64,000 nt of DNA from Sphingopyxis panaciterrulae. Its GTDB lineage: Bacteria > Pseudomonadota > Alphaproteobacteria > Sphingomonadales > Sphingomonadaceae. Positions 17,654-26,850 of this stretch are shown piece after piece (the first letter of the stretch is position 1; every line of letters starts with the position of its first letter). The notes beneath the pieces were generated by a model. It did not search any database and was not told the origin of the DNA. It worked only from the letters and a program-made list of their open reading frames with translations. The position numbers were made by a program, and so were the translations under genes. The stretch lies in NCBI RefSeq assembly GCF_014199295.1, contig NZ_JACIJH010000012.1:62001-126000 (forward strand), read 5' to 3'.

Positions 17654-18250
17654 ATGGCATCGCAAGAGATTGAAGCCCTCGTCCAGCAACTCGCCCGGCT
17701 GCCCGGCCTTGGGCCGCGGTCGGCGCGGCGCGCGGTGCTGCACCTGATGAAGAAACGCGAGAGCGCCTTCGCGCCGCTGCTCGCCGCGTTGCAGACGGTG
17801 TCCGAACGGCTCGTCACCTGCGGGATTTGCGGCAATGTCGACACGCAGGACCCCTGCGCGATCTGCGCCGACCCGCGCCGCGACGCGCGCAGCCTGTGCG
17901 TCGTCGAGGAGGTGTCGGACCTGTGGGCGCTCGACAAGTCGCGGCTCTTCCCTGGAAAATATCATGTCCTCGGCGGGCGGCTGTCGGCGCTGGAGGGGGT
18001 GCGGCCGCAGGACCTGAGCATCGACGCGCTGGTGAACCGCGTCGCCGCGGGCGGCGTCGACGAGGTGGTGTTGGCGATGAACGCGACGCTGGAGGGGCAG
18101 ACGACCGCGCATTATCTCGCCGAGCGGCTCGAAGGCTATCCGGTGCGGCTGACCCAGCTCGCGCACGGCCTGCCGGTGGGGGGGGAGCTCGACTATCTCG
18201 ACGAAGGGACGCTGGCGCAGGCGCTCAGGGCGCGAAGGCCGGTGGGTTGA
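17654..18250 (+). CDS. recR: Recombination mediator RecR
   Basis: Works with RecF/RecO to load RecA on gapped DNA. The 198-residue protein has the helix-hairpin-helix ([24 protein letters not shown], about 8-31), a C4 zinc finger with C56, C59, C68 and C71 ([16 protein letters not shown]), and the Toprim domain ([16 protein letters not shown] onward, with [20 protein letters not shown]). A Walker-like tail [16 protein letters not shown] completes the family signature. The start [10 protein letters not shown] (17654) is chosen by homology; an earlier in-frame start adds 12 unsupported residues. Confidence 0.96.
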   Translation: MASQEIEALVQQLARLPGLGPRSARRAVLHLMKKRESAFAPLLAALQTVSERLVTCGICGNVDTQDPCAICADPRRDARSLCVVEEVSDLWALDKSRLFPGKYHVLGGRLSALEGVRPQDLSIDALVNRVAAGGVDEVVLAMNATLEGQTTAHYLAERLEGYPVRLTQLAHGLPVGGELDYLDEGTLAQALRARRPVG

Positions 18251-18281
18251 CGGCGGCCCTGCGAGTTCATACCTGCACGCC

Positions 18282-18815
18282 ATGGCCCTGCTACCCATCA
18301 TAGAGACCCCGGACCCCCGGCTGCGCGTCATTTCCAAGCCCGTCGAGACGTTCGACGCCGAGCTGAAGACGCTGGTCGCCGACATGTTCGAGACGATGTA
18401 CGACGCGCCCGGCATCGGGCTGGCGGCGATTCAGGTCGGGGTGGCGAAGCGCATCCTGGTCATCGACCTGCAGGAGGCCGATCCCGAGGACGAAGAGGGC
18501 AAGCGCATGATCCGCGATCCCCGCGTGTTCATCAACCCGGTCTTCTCCGACTTTTCGGAGGAGCATAGCGTCTATCAGGAAGGCTGCCTGTCGGTCCCCG
18601 AGCAATATGCCGAGGTGACGCGCCCCGCCGAGGTCACGGTCGACTGGCAGGACGAGGACGGCCAGCACCACCGGGAACGCATGACCGGCCTGATGGCGAC
18701 GTGCATCCAGCACGAGCACGACCATCTGGAGGGCATCCTGTTCATCGACCATCTGTCGCGGCTGAAGCGCGACATGGTGCTGAAGAAGCTGGCGAAGCTG
18801 CGCAAGGCGGCCTGA
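18282..18815 (+). CDS. def: Peptide deformylase
   Basis: Removes the N-formyl group from new proteins, the counterpart of the nearby Fmt. The 177-residue metalloenzyme shows all three motifs: GIGLAAIQ (44-51), EGCLSVPE with the metal ligand C102, and QHEHDHLEG with ligands H144 and H148 and the catalytic E145. It begins 32 bases after recR on the same strand. A short inverted repeat follows the stop. Confidence 0.98.
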   Translation: MALLPIIETPDPRLRVISKPVETFDAELKTLVADMFETMYDAPGIGLAAIQVGVAKRILVIDLQEADPEDEEGKRMIRDPRVFINPVFSDFSEEHSVYQEGCLSVPEQYAEVTRPAEVTVDWQDEDGQHHRERMTGLMATCIQHEHDHLEGILFIDHLSRLKRDMVLKKLAKLRKAA

Positions 18816-18826
18816 CCATAAACATT

Positions 18827-18855
18827 CGTCACCCCGGACTTGATCCGGGGTGACG
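18827..18855. repeat. Short perfect inverted repeat between def and grpE
   Basis: CGTCACCCCGGAC and its complement GTCCGGGGTGACG-type right arm meet around TTGAT. It is a minimal copy of the 15673 family and sits between convergent genes, where it may act as a two-way terminator. Confidence 0.85.
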
Positions 18856-18867
18856 ATGCTTTGGATA

Positions 18868-19419
18868 TTAATCCGCCTTTTTGGCCACCCCGACCATCGC
18901 GGGGCGCAGCAGGCGGTCCTTCATCATGTATCCCGCCTGCATTTCCTGCACGATCGTGCCGGCGTCCTTGTCGCTCGGGATTTCGAGCATCGCCTGATGC
19001 TGGTTGGGGTCGAGCGGCAGGCCGATCGCGGCGATGCGGGTGATGCCGTGGCGTTCGAACACGCTCATCAGCTCGCGCTCGGTCGCCTCGAGGCCCGCGA
19101 CGAAGGGCTTGAATTTCTCGTCCTCGCGCTGCTCCTCGCCGATCGCGGCGAGCGCGCGGCCCAGATTGTCGGCGACCGACAATATGTCGCGCGCGAATTT
19201 GGTCGCGGCATAGGCGTGCGCGTCGGCGATCTCCTTGTCCTTGCGGCGCGTGACATTCTGCGTCTCGGCACGCGCATAGAGCAGGTCCTGCTGAAGCGAC
19301 GCGACCTGCTCGGCGAGCTTTGCCGCCTCGTCCTGCGGCTGCGCGGCGGCGGTGTCCGCCTCGGGGGTTTCGGCTTCGGTGCCGTCTTCGACGGGCGTTT
19401 CGTTTTCGATGTTCGTCAT
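18868..19419 (-). CDS. grpE: Nucleotide exchange factor GrpE
   Basis: Speeds ADP release from DnaK. The 183-residue protein begins with an acidic disordered tail (EDGTEAETPEADTAAAQPQDE), then the long dimerising coiled coil (about 35-110, with the family block ARAETQNVTRRKDKEI), then the beta domain 'RIAAIGLPLDPNQHQAMLEI' and 'GTIVQEMQAGYMMKDRLLRPAMVGVAK'. It is four bases downstream of hrcA, so the two form a heat-shock operon. Confidence 0.97.
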   Translation of the reverse strand: MTNIENETPVEDGTEAETPEADTAAAQPQDEAAKLAEQVASLQQDLLYARAETQNVTRRKDKEIADAHAYAATKFARDILSVADNLGRALAAIGEEQREDEKFKPFVAGLEATERELMSVFERHGITRIAAIGLPLDPNQHQAMLEIPSDKDAGTIVQEMQAGYMMKDRLLRPAMVGVAKKAD

Positions 19420-19423
19420 AAAC

Positions 19424-20467
19424 CTATCGTATCAGTCTGGAGAGCGATTGGGCGGTGAAGTCCACCATGGGAACGATGCGCGCATAGTTCAAGCGTGTCG
19501 GGCCGATGACCCCGACCACGCCGACGACGCGCCCGTCCGATCCGCGATAGGGCGCGGCGATAACCGACGAGCCCGAAAGCGAAAAGAGCTTATTCTCCGA
19601 CCCGATGAAAATGCGGGTCGCGCTGCCCTCGCGCGCGCTGTCGAGCAAGTGCGCGATGTCCTGCTTGGCCTCCAGCTCGTCGAGAAGCTGGCGCACGCGG
19701 TCGAGGTCGCCCGCCGCGCTGTCGTCGAGCAGATTCGCCTGGCCGCGCACGATCAGCACCGGGCGGTCGGACCCGTCCGACGACCAGATGGCGAGCCCGC
19801 GCGACACGAGGTCGGCGGCGGCGCGGTCGATCGCGATCCGCTCGGCCTCGATCTCGCGCCGCACCCGCGATTGCGCCTCGGCCAGCGTCAGCCCCCCGAG
19901 CATGGCGGAGATGTAATTGCCCGCCTCGACCAGCGCCGAGGGGGGCAGGCCGGCGGGAATGTCGATGACCCGATTCTCGACCACGCCATCGCCCGCGACG
20001 AGCACGACGAGCGCCTGCGCGGCCGACAGCGGCACGAAGGCAACCTGTTTCAGCACCGGCTCATGCTTGGGGACGAGGACGAGGCCGGCGCAGGCCGACA
20101 GGCCGGACAGCGCCGCGGTCGCCTGCGCGAGCGCGCTTTCGATCGGCCCTCCCTCGGACAGGCTCGCCTCGATCTGCGCGCGGTCCTCCGCGCTCGGCTC
20201 GGCAACCTGCATCATGCCGTCGACGAACAGGCGCAGCCCCTGCTCGGTCGGCATCCGCCCCGCGCTGGTGTGCGGGCTGGACAAGAGGCCGAGTTCCTCG
20301 AGATCCTGCATCACGTTGCGGATCGACGCGGGCGACAGGTTGAGCGCCGCGAGCTTCGACAGCGTCCGTGACCCCACCGGCTGTCCGGTATCGAGATAGG
20401 CGTCGACGACCAGCCGGAACACGTCGCGCGCGCGCGTGGTGAGTTCGATGATCGGCGGCGTGGTCAT
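19424..20467 (-). CDS. hrcA: Heat-inducible transcription repressor HrcA
   Basis: Represses heat-shock chaperone genes by binding CIRCE elements. The 347-residue protein has the N-terminal winged helix ([20 protein letters not shown], then [19 protein letters not shown] and the [16 protein letters not shown] wing) and the GAF-like sensor/dimer domain (about 100-340, ending '[20 protein letters not shown]'). It is first in an operon with grpE. I see no CIRCE sequence in the 116-base gap before rph, so its own regulation may be indirect. Confidence 0.97.
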   Translation of the reverse strand: MTTPPIIELTTRARDVFRLVVDAYLDTGQPVGSRTLSKLAALNLSPASIRNVMQDLEELGLLSSPHTSAGRMPTEQGLRLFVDGMMQVAEPSAEDRAQIEASLSEGGPIESALAQATAALSGLSACAGLVLVPKHEPVLKQVAFVPLSAAQALVVLVAGDGVVENRVIDIPAGLPPSALVEAGNYISAMLGGLTLAEAQSRVRREIEAERIAIDRAAADLVSRGLAIWSSDGSDRPVLIVRGQANLLDDSAAGDLDRVRQLLDELEAKQDIAHLLDSAREGSATRIFIGSENKLFSLSGSSVIAAPYRGSDGRVVGVVGVIGPTRLNYARIVPMVDFTAQSLSRLIR

Positions 20468-20583
20468 GCGGAGGATGTAGGCATGGGGAGGGATGGGGGC
20501 AAGCGTGCGAGCGGATGGGGTCTGGACGGGGCGGGGTATTCGCCGCTAAGCGCCCCGCACAGCTTCACGAGGAGACACGAGAC

Positions 20584-21300
20584 ATGCGCCCTTCCGGCCG
20601 CGCGCCCGACCAGATGCGCCCCATCGCCATCGAAACCGCCTTCACCATTCATGCCGAGGGCAGCGTTCTCGTCGCCTTCGGCAATACGAAGGTGCTGGTG
20701 ACGGCCAGTGTCGAGGAAAAGGTGCCGCCCTTCCTGCGCGGCAAGGGGCAGGGCTGGGTGACGGCCGAATATGGCATGCTCCCGCGCGCGACCCACACGC
20801 GCGGCAGCCGCGAGGCGGCGAAGGGCAAGCAGTCGGGACGAACGCAGGAAATCCAGCGGCTTATCGGCCGTAGCTTGCGTGCCGTCGTCGACATGAAGAA
20901 GCTGGGCGAACGGCAGATCGTCATCGACTGCGACGTGATCCAGGCCGACGGCGGCACCCGCACCGCCTCGATCTCCGGCGCGTGGGTCGCGCTGCGCCTC
21001 GCGGTCGACAAGCTGCTGGAAGCGAAGGCGATCGCCGAGGACCCGATCGAGGATCGGGTCGCGGCGATCAGTTGCGGCATGTATCAGGGCACGCCGGTGC
21101 TCGACCTCGATTATGACGAGGATTCGAACGCCGAAGCCGACGGAAATTTCGTCCTCACCGGCAAGGGGCAGATCGTCGAGGTGCAGGCGAGCGCCGAGGG
21201 CGCGACCTATGACGAGGAAGGCCTGCTCCGCCTGCTCCGCCTTGCGCGCATCGGCTGCGGCGAGATTTTCGCGGCGCAGGCGAAGGCGGTGGGGCGATAG
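20584..21300 (+). CDS. rph: Ribonuclease PH
   Basis: Phosphorolytic 3'-5' exoribonuclease that trims tRNA 3' ends. The 238-residue protein carries the family blocks '[20 protein letters not shown]', '[17 protein letters not shown]', '[19 protein letters not shown]' with phosphate-binding Arg, and '[20 protein letters not shown]'. The ATG at 20584 has GAGGAGA upstream; the family start [13 protein letters not shown] agrees. It is divergent from hrcA and is followed by rdgB, a pairing common in proteobacteria. Confidence 0.98.
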   Translation: MRPSGRAPDQMRPIAIETAFTIHAEGSVLVAFGNTKVLVTASVEEKVPPFLRGKGQGWVTAEYGMLPRATHTRGSREAAKGKQSGRTQEIQRLIGRSLRAVVDMKKLGERQIVIDCDVIQADGGTRTASISGAWVALRLAVDKLLEAKAIAEDPIEDRVAAISCGMYQGTPVLDLDYDEDSNAEADGNFVLTGKGQIVEVQASAEGATYDEEGLLRLLRLARIGCGEIFAAQAKAVGR

Positions 21301-21318
21301 GGTTGAATCTATTAGTAG

Positions 21319-21458
21319 ATTCACGCAACGGCACAAAGAGGTTGCGTTTGCCGCGAAGCGGCTTTTTTCATCTTCGCGGCGTCGTGACGCGACGTCGATA
21401 TGATAAAGGGCCTTTCGGCCCAGACGTTCTTCTTCGCGCCTTTGCGCCTTTGCGTGAG
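21319..21458. repeat. Imperfect inverted repeat, CACGCAAAGGCGCAAAG type
   Basis: TTCACGCAACGGCACAAAGA(GG) on the left faces CGCCTTTGCGCCTTTGCGTG(AG) on the right, about 22-base arms with four mismatches. Inner stems CCGCGAAG/CTTCGCGG and GGGCC-type pairs are visible. A separate small hairpin, GAATCTATTAGTAGATTC, is at 21305-21322. The element fills the rph-rdgB gap. Confidence 0.65.
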
Positions 21459-21489
21459 TCCATTTAGCCGACAGAGGATGGATCATACC

Positions 21490-22116
21490 ATGACCCACCG
21501 CAAACTCGCCCCCGGCAGGCTCGTCATCGCCAGCCACAATGCGGGCAAGGTGCGCGAGATTCGGGCGCTGCTCGCATCCTTCGGCATCGACCCGGTATCG
21601 GCGGGCGACCTTGGCCTGCCCGAACCCGAGGAAACGGGGACGACGTTTCGCGACAATGCGCTGGTCAAGGCGCACGCCAGCACCGCCGCCTCGGGCCTGC
21701 CCGCACTCGCCGACGACAGCGGGCTGGAGGTCGCGGCGCTCGGCGGGCGGCCCGGCGTCTACACCGCCGACTGGGCCGAGCGGCAGTGGTTCGAGGGCGA
21801 GAAGGGGCGCGACTGGTATATGGCGATGGGCAAGGTCGAAGGCCTGCTCGCCGAACAGGGGCCGGACGTCGACCGCAGCGCCGCCTTCGTCTGCACCCTC
21901 GCGCTCGCCTGGCCCGACGGCCATGCCGAGGTTTTCGAGGGCCGGGCGGCGGGCAGCCTGACCTGGCCGCCGCGCGGCACGCTGGGTTTCGGCTATGATC
22001 CGGTCTTCATTCCTGCGGGCAAGTCGCTGACTTATGCGGAAATCGACCCGGCCGAAAAACATGCGATCAGCCACCGCGCCGATGCGTTCGCGAAGCTGGT
22101 GGCGGGCGTTTTTTAA
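21490..22116 (+). CDS. rdgB: XTP/dITP diphosphatase (RdgB/HAM1)
   Basis: Removes non-canonical purine nucleoside triphosphates (dITP, XTP) from the pool. The 208-residue protein has the N-terminal '[18 protein letters not shown]' substrate loop, '[15 protein letters not shown]' with metal-binding Glu, '[22 protein letters not shown]' (catalytic Asp pair) and the C-terminal '[15 protein letters not shown]' and '[11 protein letters not shown]'. The ATG at 21490 has AGAGGA twelve bases before it; an ATG four codons earlier has no room for a ribosome site. Confidence 0.96.
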   Translation: MTHRKLAPGRLVIASHNAGKVREIRALLASFGIDPVSAGDLGLPEPEETGTTFRDNALVKAHASTAASGLPALADDSGLEVAALGGRPGVYTADWAERQWFEGEKGRDWYMAMGKVEGLLAEQGPDVDRSAAFVCTLALAWPDGHAEVFEGRAAGSLTWPPRGTLGFGYDPVFIPAGKSLTYAEIDPAEKHAISHRADAFAKLVAGVF

Positions 22117-22123
22117 GGCGGTC

Positions 22124-22519
22124 ATGGCATATTTCCGCATCCTGCTTCGTGGTATTTGGAGCCCGCCCCCCGGCGATTATGCCGGCTTCTTCGCTACGCG
22201 GACCGTAAAGTCGGCACGTATCGAGGATGCAAAGGCCGCTGGTCTTTCGGCATTGGCGCATGAGTGGGCGGAAACGCCGTTCTTCGAGCATGGCGGTGCG
22301 GGGCTGTCGCTGACGGTCATCGACGCATGGCGCGTGGGTTGGCTGCGCGCCTGGCGGTCGGCGAATGGCGGGCACTGCTTTTTCTCCGGCGATGCAGAGA
22401 GCGATGCTGCGGGTGTTGAAGCGAAAGCGGCGGTTGCGCCGCCCGGCTCGAACATCTGGCGATTGGCGGCGCATGCCTCAACGGACGCGCGGTTTTTCGT
22501 TTTTGAACCAGATGCCTGA
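22124..22519 (+). CDS. Hypothetical protein
   Basis: A 131-residue protein that I do not recognise. It starts MAYFRILLRGIWSPPP only seven bases after the rdgB stop, so it is probably cotranscribed with rdgB and hemW (30 bases downstream). There is no signal peptide or membrane helix; the middle is Ala/Glu-rich and the C-terminal half has several Trp and Phe. Codon use resembles the neighbours. A longer start within the rdgB end is possible but would overlap without reason. Confidence 0.65.
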   Translation: MAYFRILLRGIWSPPPGDYAGFFATRTVKSARIEDAKAAGLSALAHEWAETPFFEHGGAGLSLTVIDAWRVGWLRAWRSANGGHCFFSGDAESDAAGVEAKAAVAPPGSNIWRLAAHASTDARFFVFEPDA

Positions 22520-22549
22520 TTTTCCTGGCCAAGCGCCTATATCGCCCGC

Positions 22550-23695
22550 ATGACCGAGCCGCTCGCCCTTTATGTCCATTGGCCCTTCTGCGTCAGCAAA
22601 TGCCCCTATTGCGACTTCAACAGTCATGTGCGCGCGGGGGTCGATCAGGCGGCGTGGCGCGCGGCGCTGCTCGCCGATCTGCGGCACGAGGCGGCTTTGC
22701 TGCCGGGGCGCGCGGTTTCGTCGATCTTCTTCGGCGGCGGCACGCCCAGCCTGATGCCGCCGGAGACGGTCGCGGCGGTGATCGCGGCGGCGGATGCGGC
22801 GTGGGGGCTGACCGCCGATTGCGAGATCACGCTGGAAGCGAACCCCAATTCGGTCGAGGTCGCCAATTTCGCGGCGCTGGCGAACGCGGGCGTCAATCGC
22901 GTGTCGATCGGCGTTCAGAGCTTCGATCCGCAAGTGCTTGAATTTCTGGGCCGCGCGCACAGCGGGGATGAGGCGCGGGCGGCGATTGCGGCGGCGCAGG
23001 CGCATTTCGCGCGGGTCAGCTTCGACCTGATCTATGCGCGGCCCGGCCAGTCGCCGGCGGCGTGGGAGGCCGAGCTGGGCGCGGCGCTGGCCTTCGGCAC
23101 CGGCCATCTGTCGCTCTATCAGCTCACCATCGAGCTGGGCACGCGCTTCGCGACGCTGGCGGCGAAGGGCGAACTCGTCATCCCCGACGGCGACGCCGCC
23201 GCCGACCTGTTCGACGCGACGCAGGCGATGACGCGCGCCGCCGGCCTGCCGCGCTACGAGGTATCGAACCATGCGCGGCCGGGGGAGGAGAGCCGGCACA
23301 ACCTGACGTATTGGCGCTATGGCGACTATGCCGGCATCGGTCCCGGTGCGCACGGGCGGCGACTGGCGCAGGCGACCGAGCGGCACAGGAAACCCGAGAA
23401 TTTCCTTGCGGCGGTGGAACGCAATAGTCACGGACTGAAGGTGGAGAGCGACCTGCCGGGCCGCGAGCGCGCGACCGAGGCGATGCTGATGGGGCTGCGG
23501 CTGACTGAAGGCGTCGACCTGACGCGGATCGAGGCGCGCAGCGGGCTGGCGCGCGCGGCGTTTCTGGATTCGGAGGCGGCGGCGCGGCTGGCGGGGCAGG
23601 GACTGGTCACATTGGACGGCGACCGTCTGGCGGTGACGGACAACGGGATATTGCTGCTCGACTCCATTCTTTCCGAGGTGGTGCGGACCGGCTAA
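22550..23695 (+). CDS. hemW: Radical SAM haem chaperone HemW
   Basis: A 381-residue HemW, a haem-binding radical SAM protein long annotated as oxygen-independent coproporphyrinogen oxidase. The iron-sulphur motif is C14-x3-C18-x2-C21 (FCVSKCPYCDFNSH). It lacks the extra cysteine of true HemN, which has Cys where this protein has Phe-Asn. 'SIFFGGGTPSLMPPE' and 'RVSIGVQSFDPQVLEFLGR' are family blocks. The C-terminal HemN domain is present (about 300-375). It likely works in haem transfer to respiratory proteins. Confidence 0.95.
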   Translation: MTEPLALYVHWPFCVSKCPYCDFNSHVRAGVDQAAWRAALLADLRHEAALLPGRAVSSIFFGGGTPSLMPPETVAAVIAAADAAWGLTADCEITLEANPNSVEVANFAALANAGVNRVSIGVQSFDPQVLEFLGRAHSGDEARAAIAAAQAHFARVSFDLIYARPGQSPAAWEAELGAALAFGTGHLSLYQLTIELGTRFATLAAKGELVIPDGDAAADLFDATQAMTRAAGLPRYEVSNHARPGEESRHNLTYWRYGDYAGIGPGAHGRRLAQATERHRKPENFLAAVERNSHGLKVESDLPGRERATEAMLMGLRLTEGVDLTRIEARSGLARAAFLDSEAAARLAGQGLVTLDGDRLAVTDNGILLLDSILSEVVRTG

Positions 23696-23707
23696 GCTGT
23701 CCAAGGT

Positions 23708-23793
23708 CCGTTCGCCCTGAGCCTGTCGAAGGGCCGTTCTTCTTTTCGAGGCTGGAAGAAAGGACGGGGCTTCGACAAGCTCAGCCCGAACGG
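23708..23793. repeat. Inverted repeat, CTGAGCTTGTCGAAG family
   Basis: CCGTTCGCCCTGAGCCTGTC(GAAG) and CTTCGACAAGCTCAGCCCGA(ACGG) form the outer arms; CCGTTCTTCTTTT and AAGAAAGGACGG form an inner pair. The same family as 4768, 10212 and 17492. Confidence 0.9.
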
Positions 23794-23801
23794 AATAGGG
23801 G

Positions 23802-24695
23802 ATGGCTGACCGATTGATCCGCGAATGGGACGCCCATCTGGCGCATGAGAAGCGCCGGTCGGACCATACGCGCCGCGCCTATGTCGCGACGGCGGAGCGG
23901 TTCTGCGCCTTTCTGTCGGAGCATCGCGGCGGCGCGGTCGGTGCGTCGATGCTGGCGACGCTCGGCGCGAACGACCTACGCGCCTATCTCGCGACCCGCC
24001 GGGACGACGGGCTCGGCAATGCCTCGGCGGCGCGCGAATTGTCGGCGCTGCGGGGTTTCCTGCGCTTCGTCGGCGGATCGAATGCCAGCGTGCCGCAGCT
24101 TCGCGGCCCGCGCGTCAGGAAAGGCCTGCCGCGCCCGGTGGCGCCCGACGAAGCGCTCGCCCTCGCGCGCGATGTCGAGGAAAAGGCGCGGGCCGGCTGG
24201 ATCGGCGCGCGCGATTTCGCACTGCTGCTGCTGCTCTATGGTGCGGGGCTGCGCATCGGTGAGGCGCTGTCGCTGACCGGCGCCGCGCTGCCGCTCGGCG
24301 ATACGCTGCGCGTCACCGGCAAGCGGGGCAAGACGCGCGTCGTGCCGATCCTGCCGGCGGTCGCCGACGCGGTGGCACGCTATGCCGAGGCTTACCCTCG
24401 GCCGATCACGAAGGATATGCCGCTGTTCCTCGGCGCGCGAGGTGGGGCGCTCGACCCCGGCGTGGTGCGCGCCGCGGTGCGTTCGGCGCGCCGGGCGCTT
24501 GGCCTGCCCGAACGGACGACGCCGCACGCGCTGCGCCACAGCTTCGCGACGCACCTGCTTGCGGGCGGCGCCGACCTGCGCAGCCTTCAGGAACTGCTCG
24601 GCCATGCCAGTCTCGCCTCGACGCAGGTCTATACCGCGGTCGACGCCGCCCACCTGCTCGACATCTATCGTACCGCGCATCCGCGGGCGGACTGA
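23802..24695 (+). CDS. xerC: Tyrosine recombinase XerC
   Basis: Site-specific recombinase that with XerD resolves chromosome dimers at dif. The 297-residue protein has the N-terminal SAM-like DNA-binding domain (about 5-90) and the catalytic domain with R151, K174, H242, R245, H268 and the nucleophile Y277 (HALRHSFATHLLAGGADLRS, LLGHASLASTQVYT). All six active-site residues are present, so it should be active. The length and the tail DAAHLLDIYRTAHPRA match housekeeping XerC rather than phage integrases. It ends one base short of the convergent dedA gene. Confidence 0.93.
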   Translation: MADRLIREWDAHLAHEKRRSDHTRRAYVATAERFCAFLSEHRGGAVGASMLATLGANDLRAYLATRRDDGLGNASAARELSALRGFLRFVGGSNASVPQLRGPRVRKGLPRPVAPDEALALARDVEEKARAGWIGARDFALLLLLYGAGLRIGEALSLTGAALPLGDTLRVTGKRGKTRVVPILPAVADAVARYAEAYPRPITKDMPLFLGARGGALDPGVVRAAVRSARRALGLPERTTPHALRHSFATHLLAGGADLRSLQELLGHASLASTQVYTAVDAAHLLDIYRTAHPRAD

Positions 24696-24696
24696 G

Positions 24697-25305
24697 TCAA
24701 TCGCCGCGCGGCTTCGCCTTCCAGGTGACGACGCGCCAGATATAGATCAGCACCAGCGATCCGATCGCGATCAGCGCGATCGGGCCGACGAACTGGTCGA
24801 GGTCGGCGAAGCGCCGTCCGAACCAGCTTCCGGCGCCCGCCAGCGCGCTGACCCAGATCGTCGAGCCGGCGGCGGTCCAGATCAGGAATTTCACCTGGTT
24901 CATCCGCACCATGCCCGCGGGCAGCGACACCATGGTGCGCGCGACGGGCAGGAAGCGCGCGACGAAGACGATGCCAGGGCCATATTTCAGAAAGCCCGCG
25001 TGCAGACGCTCGACCTCGCGCCAGTCGAGGGTCAGCCAGCGCCCGTGCCGGTCGACGAAGGGTTTGAGCCGTTCATAGCCGATCCAGCGCCCGATGCCGT
25101 ACCAGACCCAGTTTCCGGCGGTGGTTCCGGCGACCGCGACCGCGATCAGGGTCCAGAAATCCAAGCGCCCCTGCGCCGCGGCGATACCGCCGAGCGCCAT
25201 GATGACCTCCGACGGGATGGGTGGAAAGACATTTTCCAGCACCATCAGCACGAAGATGCCGAAATAGCCCCAGCTCTGGATCAGGTCGAGGATGAAGCCG
25301 GTCAT
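24697..25305 (-). CDS. DedA/SNARE-associated family membrane protein
   Basis: A 202-residue inner-membrane protein with about five to six hydrophobic segments. DedA motifs are visible: 'ENVFPPIPSEVIMALGG' (about 25-41, with the conserved Glu and Pro-Ser-Glu), 'GTTAGNWVWYGIGRWIG', 'RFLPVARTMVSLPAGMVRMN' with the paired Arg, and a C-terminal anchor. The family includes undecaprenyl-phosphate and phospholipid flippases (UptA/DedA group), and a role in carrier lipid recycling is plausible but not shown. Confidence 0.9.
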   Translation of the reverse strand: MTGFILDLIQSWGYFGIFVLMVLENVFPPIPSEVIMALGGIAAAQGRLDFWTLIAVAVAGTTAGNWVWYGIGRWIGYERLKPFVDRHGRWLTLDWREVERLHAGFLKYGPGIVFVARFLPVARTMVSLPAGMVRMNQVKFLIWTAAGSTIWVSALAGAGSWFGRRFADLDQFVGPIALIAIGSLVLIYIWRVVTWKAKPRGD

Positions 25306-25339
25306 GCGAGGGGTAACGCGGAGATCTTTGTCCGGTTTC

Positions 25340-25530
25340 CCTTCCGCCTCGATGGGGGAAGGATATGGAGCCTTACCGCGAAGCGGTTAGGCGGAGTTGG
25401 ATGGGGGTGATGGTGCGTCATGGCACCGTCGCCAAAGGCCGCCACCGCACCCCCTCCGCTGCGACTAGGCGATTGCATCGCCAAGTCTCGCTGCCTCCCC
25501 CATCAAGGGGGAGGGTGTGGGGACTGCTGC
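25340..25530. repeat. Complex imperfect inverted repeat (GATGGGGG / CCCCCATC)
   Basis: The dedA-gshB gap holds a long element beginning CCGCCTCGATGGGGGAAGG and ending CCTCCCCCATCAAGGGGGAG, with internal TACCGCGAAGCGGTTAGGCG and CGACTAGGCGATTGCATCGC stretches. It looks like an intergenic interspersed element; no reading frame of interest. Confidence 0.55.
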
Positions 25531-25536
25531 GGCGGG

Positions 25537-26493
25537 TCACTTGCCGATCCGCCGCGCGATCGCGTCCCAGATCATCGCCACGGTGTCGGTGCCGTTGAAG
25601 CGGTCGATGGCGACGATGCCGGTGGGGGAGGTTACGTTGATCTCGGTCAGCCACTCGCCGCCGATCACGTCGATGCCGACGAAGATCAGCCCGCGTTCGC
25701 GCAGTTTGGGGCCGAGCGCGGCGCAGATTTCCTGCTCGCGCGGGGTCAGCGCGGCCGCTTCGGCATAGCCGCCGACCGCGAGATTGGAACGGAACTCGCC
25801 CTCGCCGGGCTTGCGGTTGATCGCGCCCGCGACCTCGCCGTCGATCAGCACGATGCGCTTGTCGCCCTCGCGCACGCTGGGCAGGAACTGCTGGACCATG
25901 AAGGGTTCGGGCCACACCTGTCCGAACAGCTCGACGAGCGCGCCGAGGTTGGTGCCGGCCTCGTCGATGCGGAACACCGCCTTGCCGCCGTTGCCGTGCA
26001 GCGGCTTGATGACCAGCGCGCCGTGGCGCCGGTGGAAATCCTTCACCGCGTCGAGATCGCGGGTGACCATCGTCGGCGGCATATATTCGGGGAAATCGAG
26101 CACGAACACTTTCTCGGGCGCGTTGCGGACCGAGACCGGGTCGTTGACCACCAGCGTCTCGCCCGCGATGCGTTCGAGCAGCCAGGTGCCGGTCAGATAG
26201 CCGAGGTCGAAGGGCGGGTCCTGCCGCATCAGCACGACGTCGACGTCGCGGCCGAGGTCCAGCGTCACCGCCTCGCCGAAGCGATAATGCGCGCCCGCCT
26301 CGCGCCGGACGTCCAGCACCCGGTGTGCGGGGGTCGTCAGCCGCCCCGCCTCCCAAGTCAGGCCGCGCACGTCATAATGATAGACGGTGTAACCGCGCTC
26401 CTGCGCCGTCAGCATCAGGGCAAAGCTGCTGTCGCCGGCGATGTTGATAGTGTCCATCGGGTCCATTTGCACCGCGGCGCGCAGGGTCATCAT
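25537..26493 (-). CDS. gshB: Glutathione synthetase
   Basis: Joins gamma-glutamylcysteine and glycine with ATP to make glutathione. The 318-residue ATP-grasp protein has 'LRAAVQMDPMDTINIAGDSS' at the start, the dipeptide-binding 'VVLMRQDPPFDLGYL', the ATP-binding 'HGALVIKPLHGNGGKAVFRI' and the metal-binding C-terminal 'VGIDVIGGEWLTEINVTSPT'. Two ATGs are adjacent (26493 and 26490); a GGAG fits the second slightly better. It begins directly at the yraN stop, so rsmI-yraN-gshB is one operon. Confidence 0.97.
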   Translation of the reverse strand: MMTLRAAVQMDPMDTINIAGDSSFALMLTAQERGYTVYHYDVRGLTWEAGRLTTPAHRVLDVRREAGAHYRFGEAVTLDLGRDVDVVLMRQDPPFDLGYLTGTWLLERIAGETLVVNDPVSVRNAPEKVFVLDFPEYMPPTMVTRDLDAVKDFHRRHGALVIKPLHGNGGKAVFRIDEAGTNLGALVELFGQVWPEPFMVQQFLPSVREGDKRIVLIDGEVAGAINRKPGEGEFRSNLAVGGYAEAAALTPREQEICAALGPKLRERGLIFVGIDVIGGEWLTEINVTSPTGIVAIDRFNGTDTVAMIWDAIARRIGK

Positions 26494-26850
26494 TCACTCC
26501 AAAGGCTGCCAGACGTGGACCAGATGGCGCGGCAGACGCCTCGGCGCAAGGAGCATCACGTCGATTCGGATCGCATCGTCCGCACGCGCGAAGCGCGGGG
26601 CGAGTATTTCCGCCGCCGCCGCGACCCGGCGCAGGCGCCAGGCGTCGATGGCGAAATCCAGATCTTCGACGCGGTCGCGCCATTTGACCTCGACGAAGGC
26701 GAGGGTGCGGCCGCGCCGCGCGATCAGGTCGACCTCGCCCGTCGGTACCCGCAGCCGCTCGCCCAATATCCGCCAGCCGTGGAGGCGCAGCCACCAGGCG
26801 GCGCGGCGTTCGGCCCGCCGCCCGCGCGCCTCGGCGGCGGCGCGGGTCAA
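26494..26850 (-). CDS. UPF0102 / YraN family predicted endonuclease-fold protein (TTG start)
   Basis: A 118-residue member of UPF0102, which has the PD-(D/E)XK nuclease-like fold. The motif is clear: RAERRAAWWLRLHGWRIL, then GEVDLIARRGRTLAFVEVKW with the predicted metal-binding Glu, Asp, Glu and Lys. No ATG is available; the TTG at 26848-26850 overlaps the rsmI stop as TTGA, with GGGCGGC upstream, and gives the right family length. Gene order lppC / rsmI-yraN-gshB is conserved in many proteobacteria. Activity has not been shown for most members. Confidence 0.85.
   Translation of the reverse strand: MTRAAAEARGRRAERRAAWWLRLHGWRILGERLRVPTGEVDLIARRGRTLAFVEVKWRDRVEDLDFAIDAWRLRRVAAAAEILAPRFARADDAIRIDVMLLAPRRLPRHLVHVWQPLE

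Noticed and set aside
20468-20583. CIRCE element upstream of hrcA
   Set aside because: No TTAGCACTC-N9-GAGTGCTAA or close variant is present in the gap.
23802-24695. XerC-like gene as a phage or integron integrase
   Set aside because: Length, ending and core gene context (hemW, DedA, gshB) fit the housekeeping recombinase; no attachment-site repeats or phage genes nearby.
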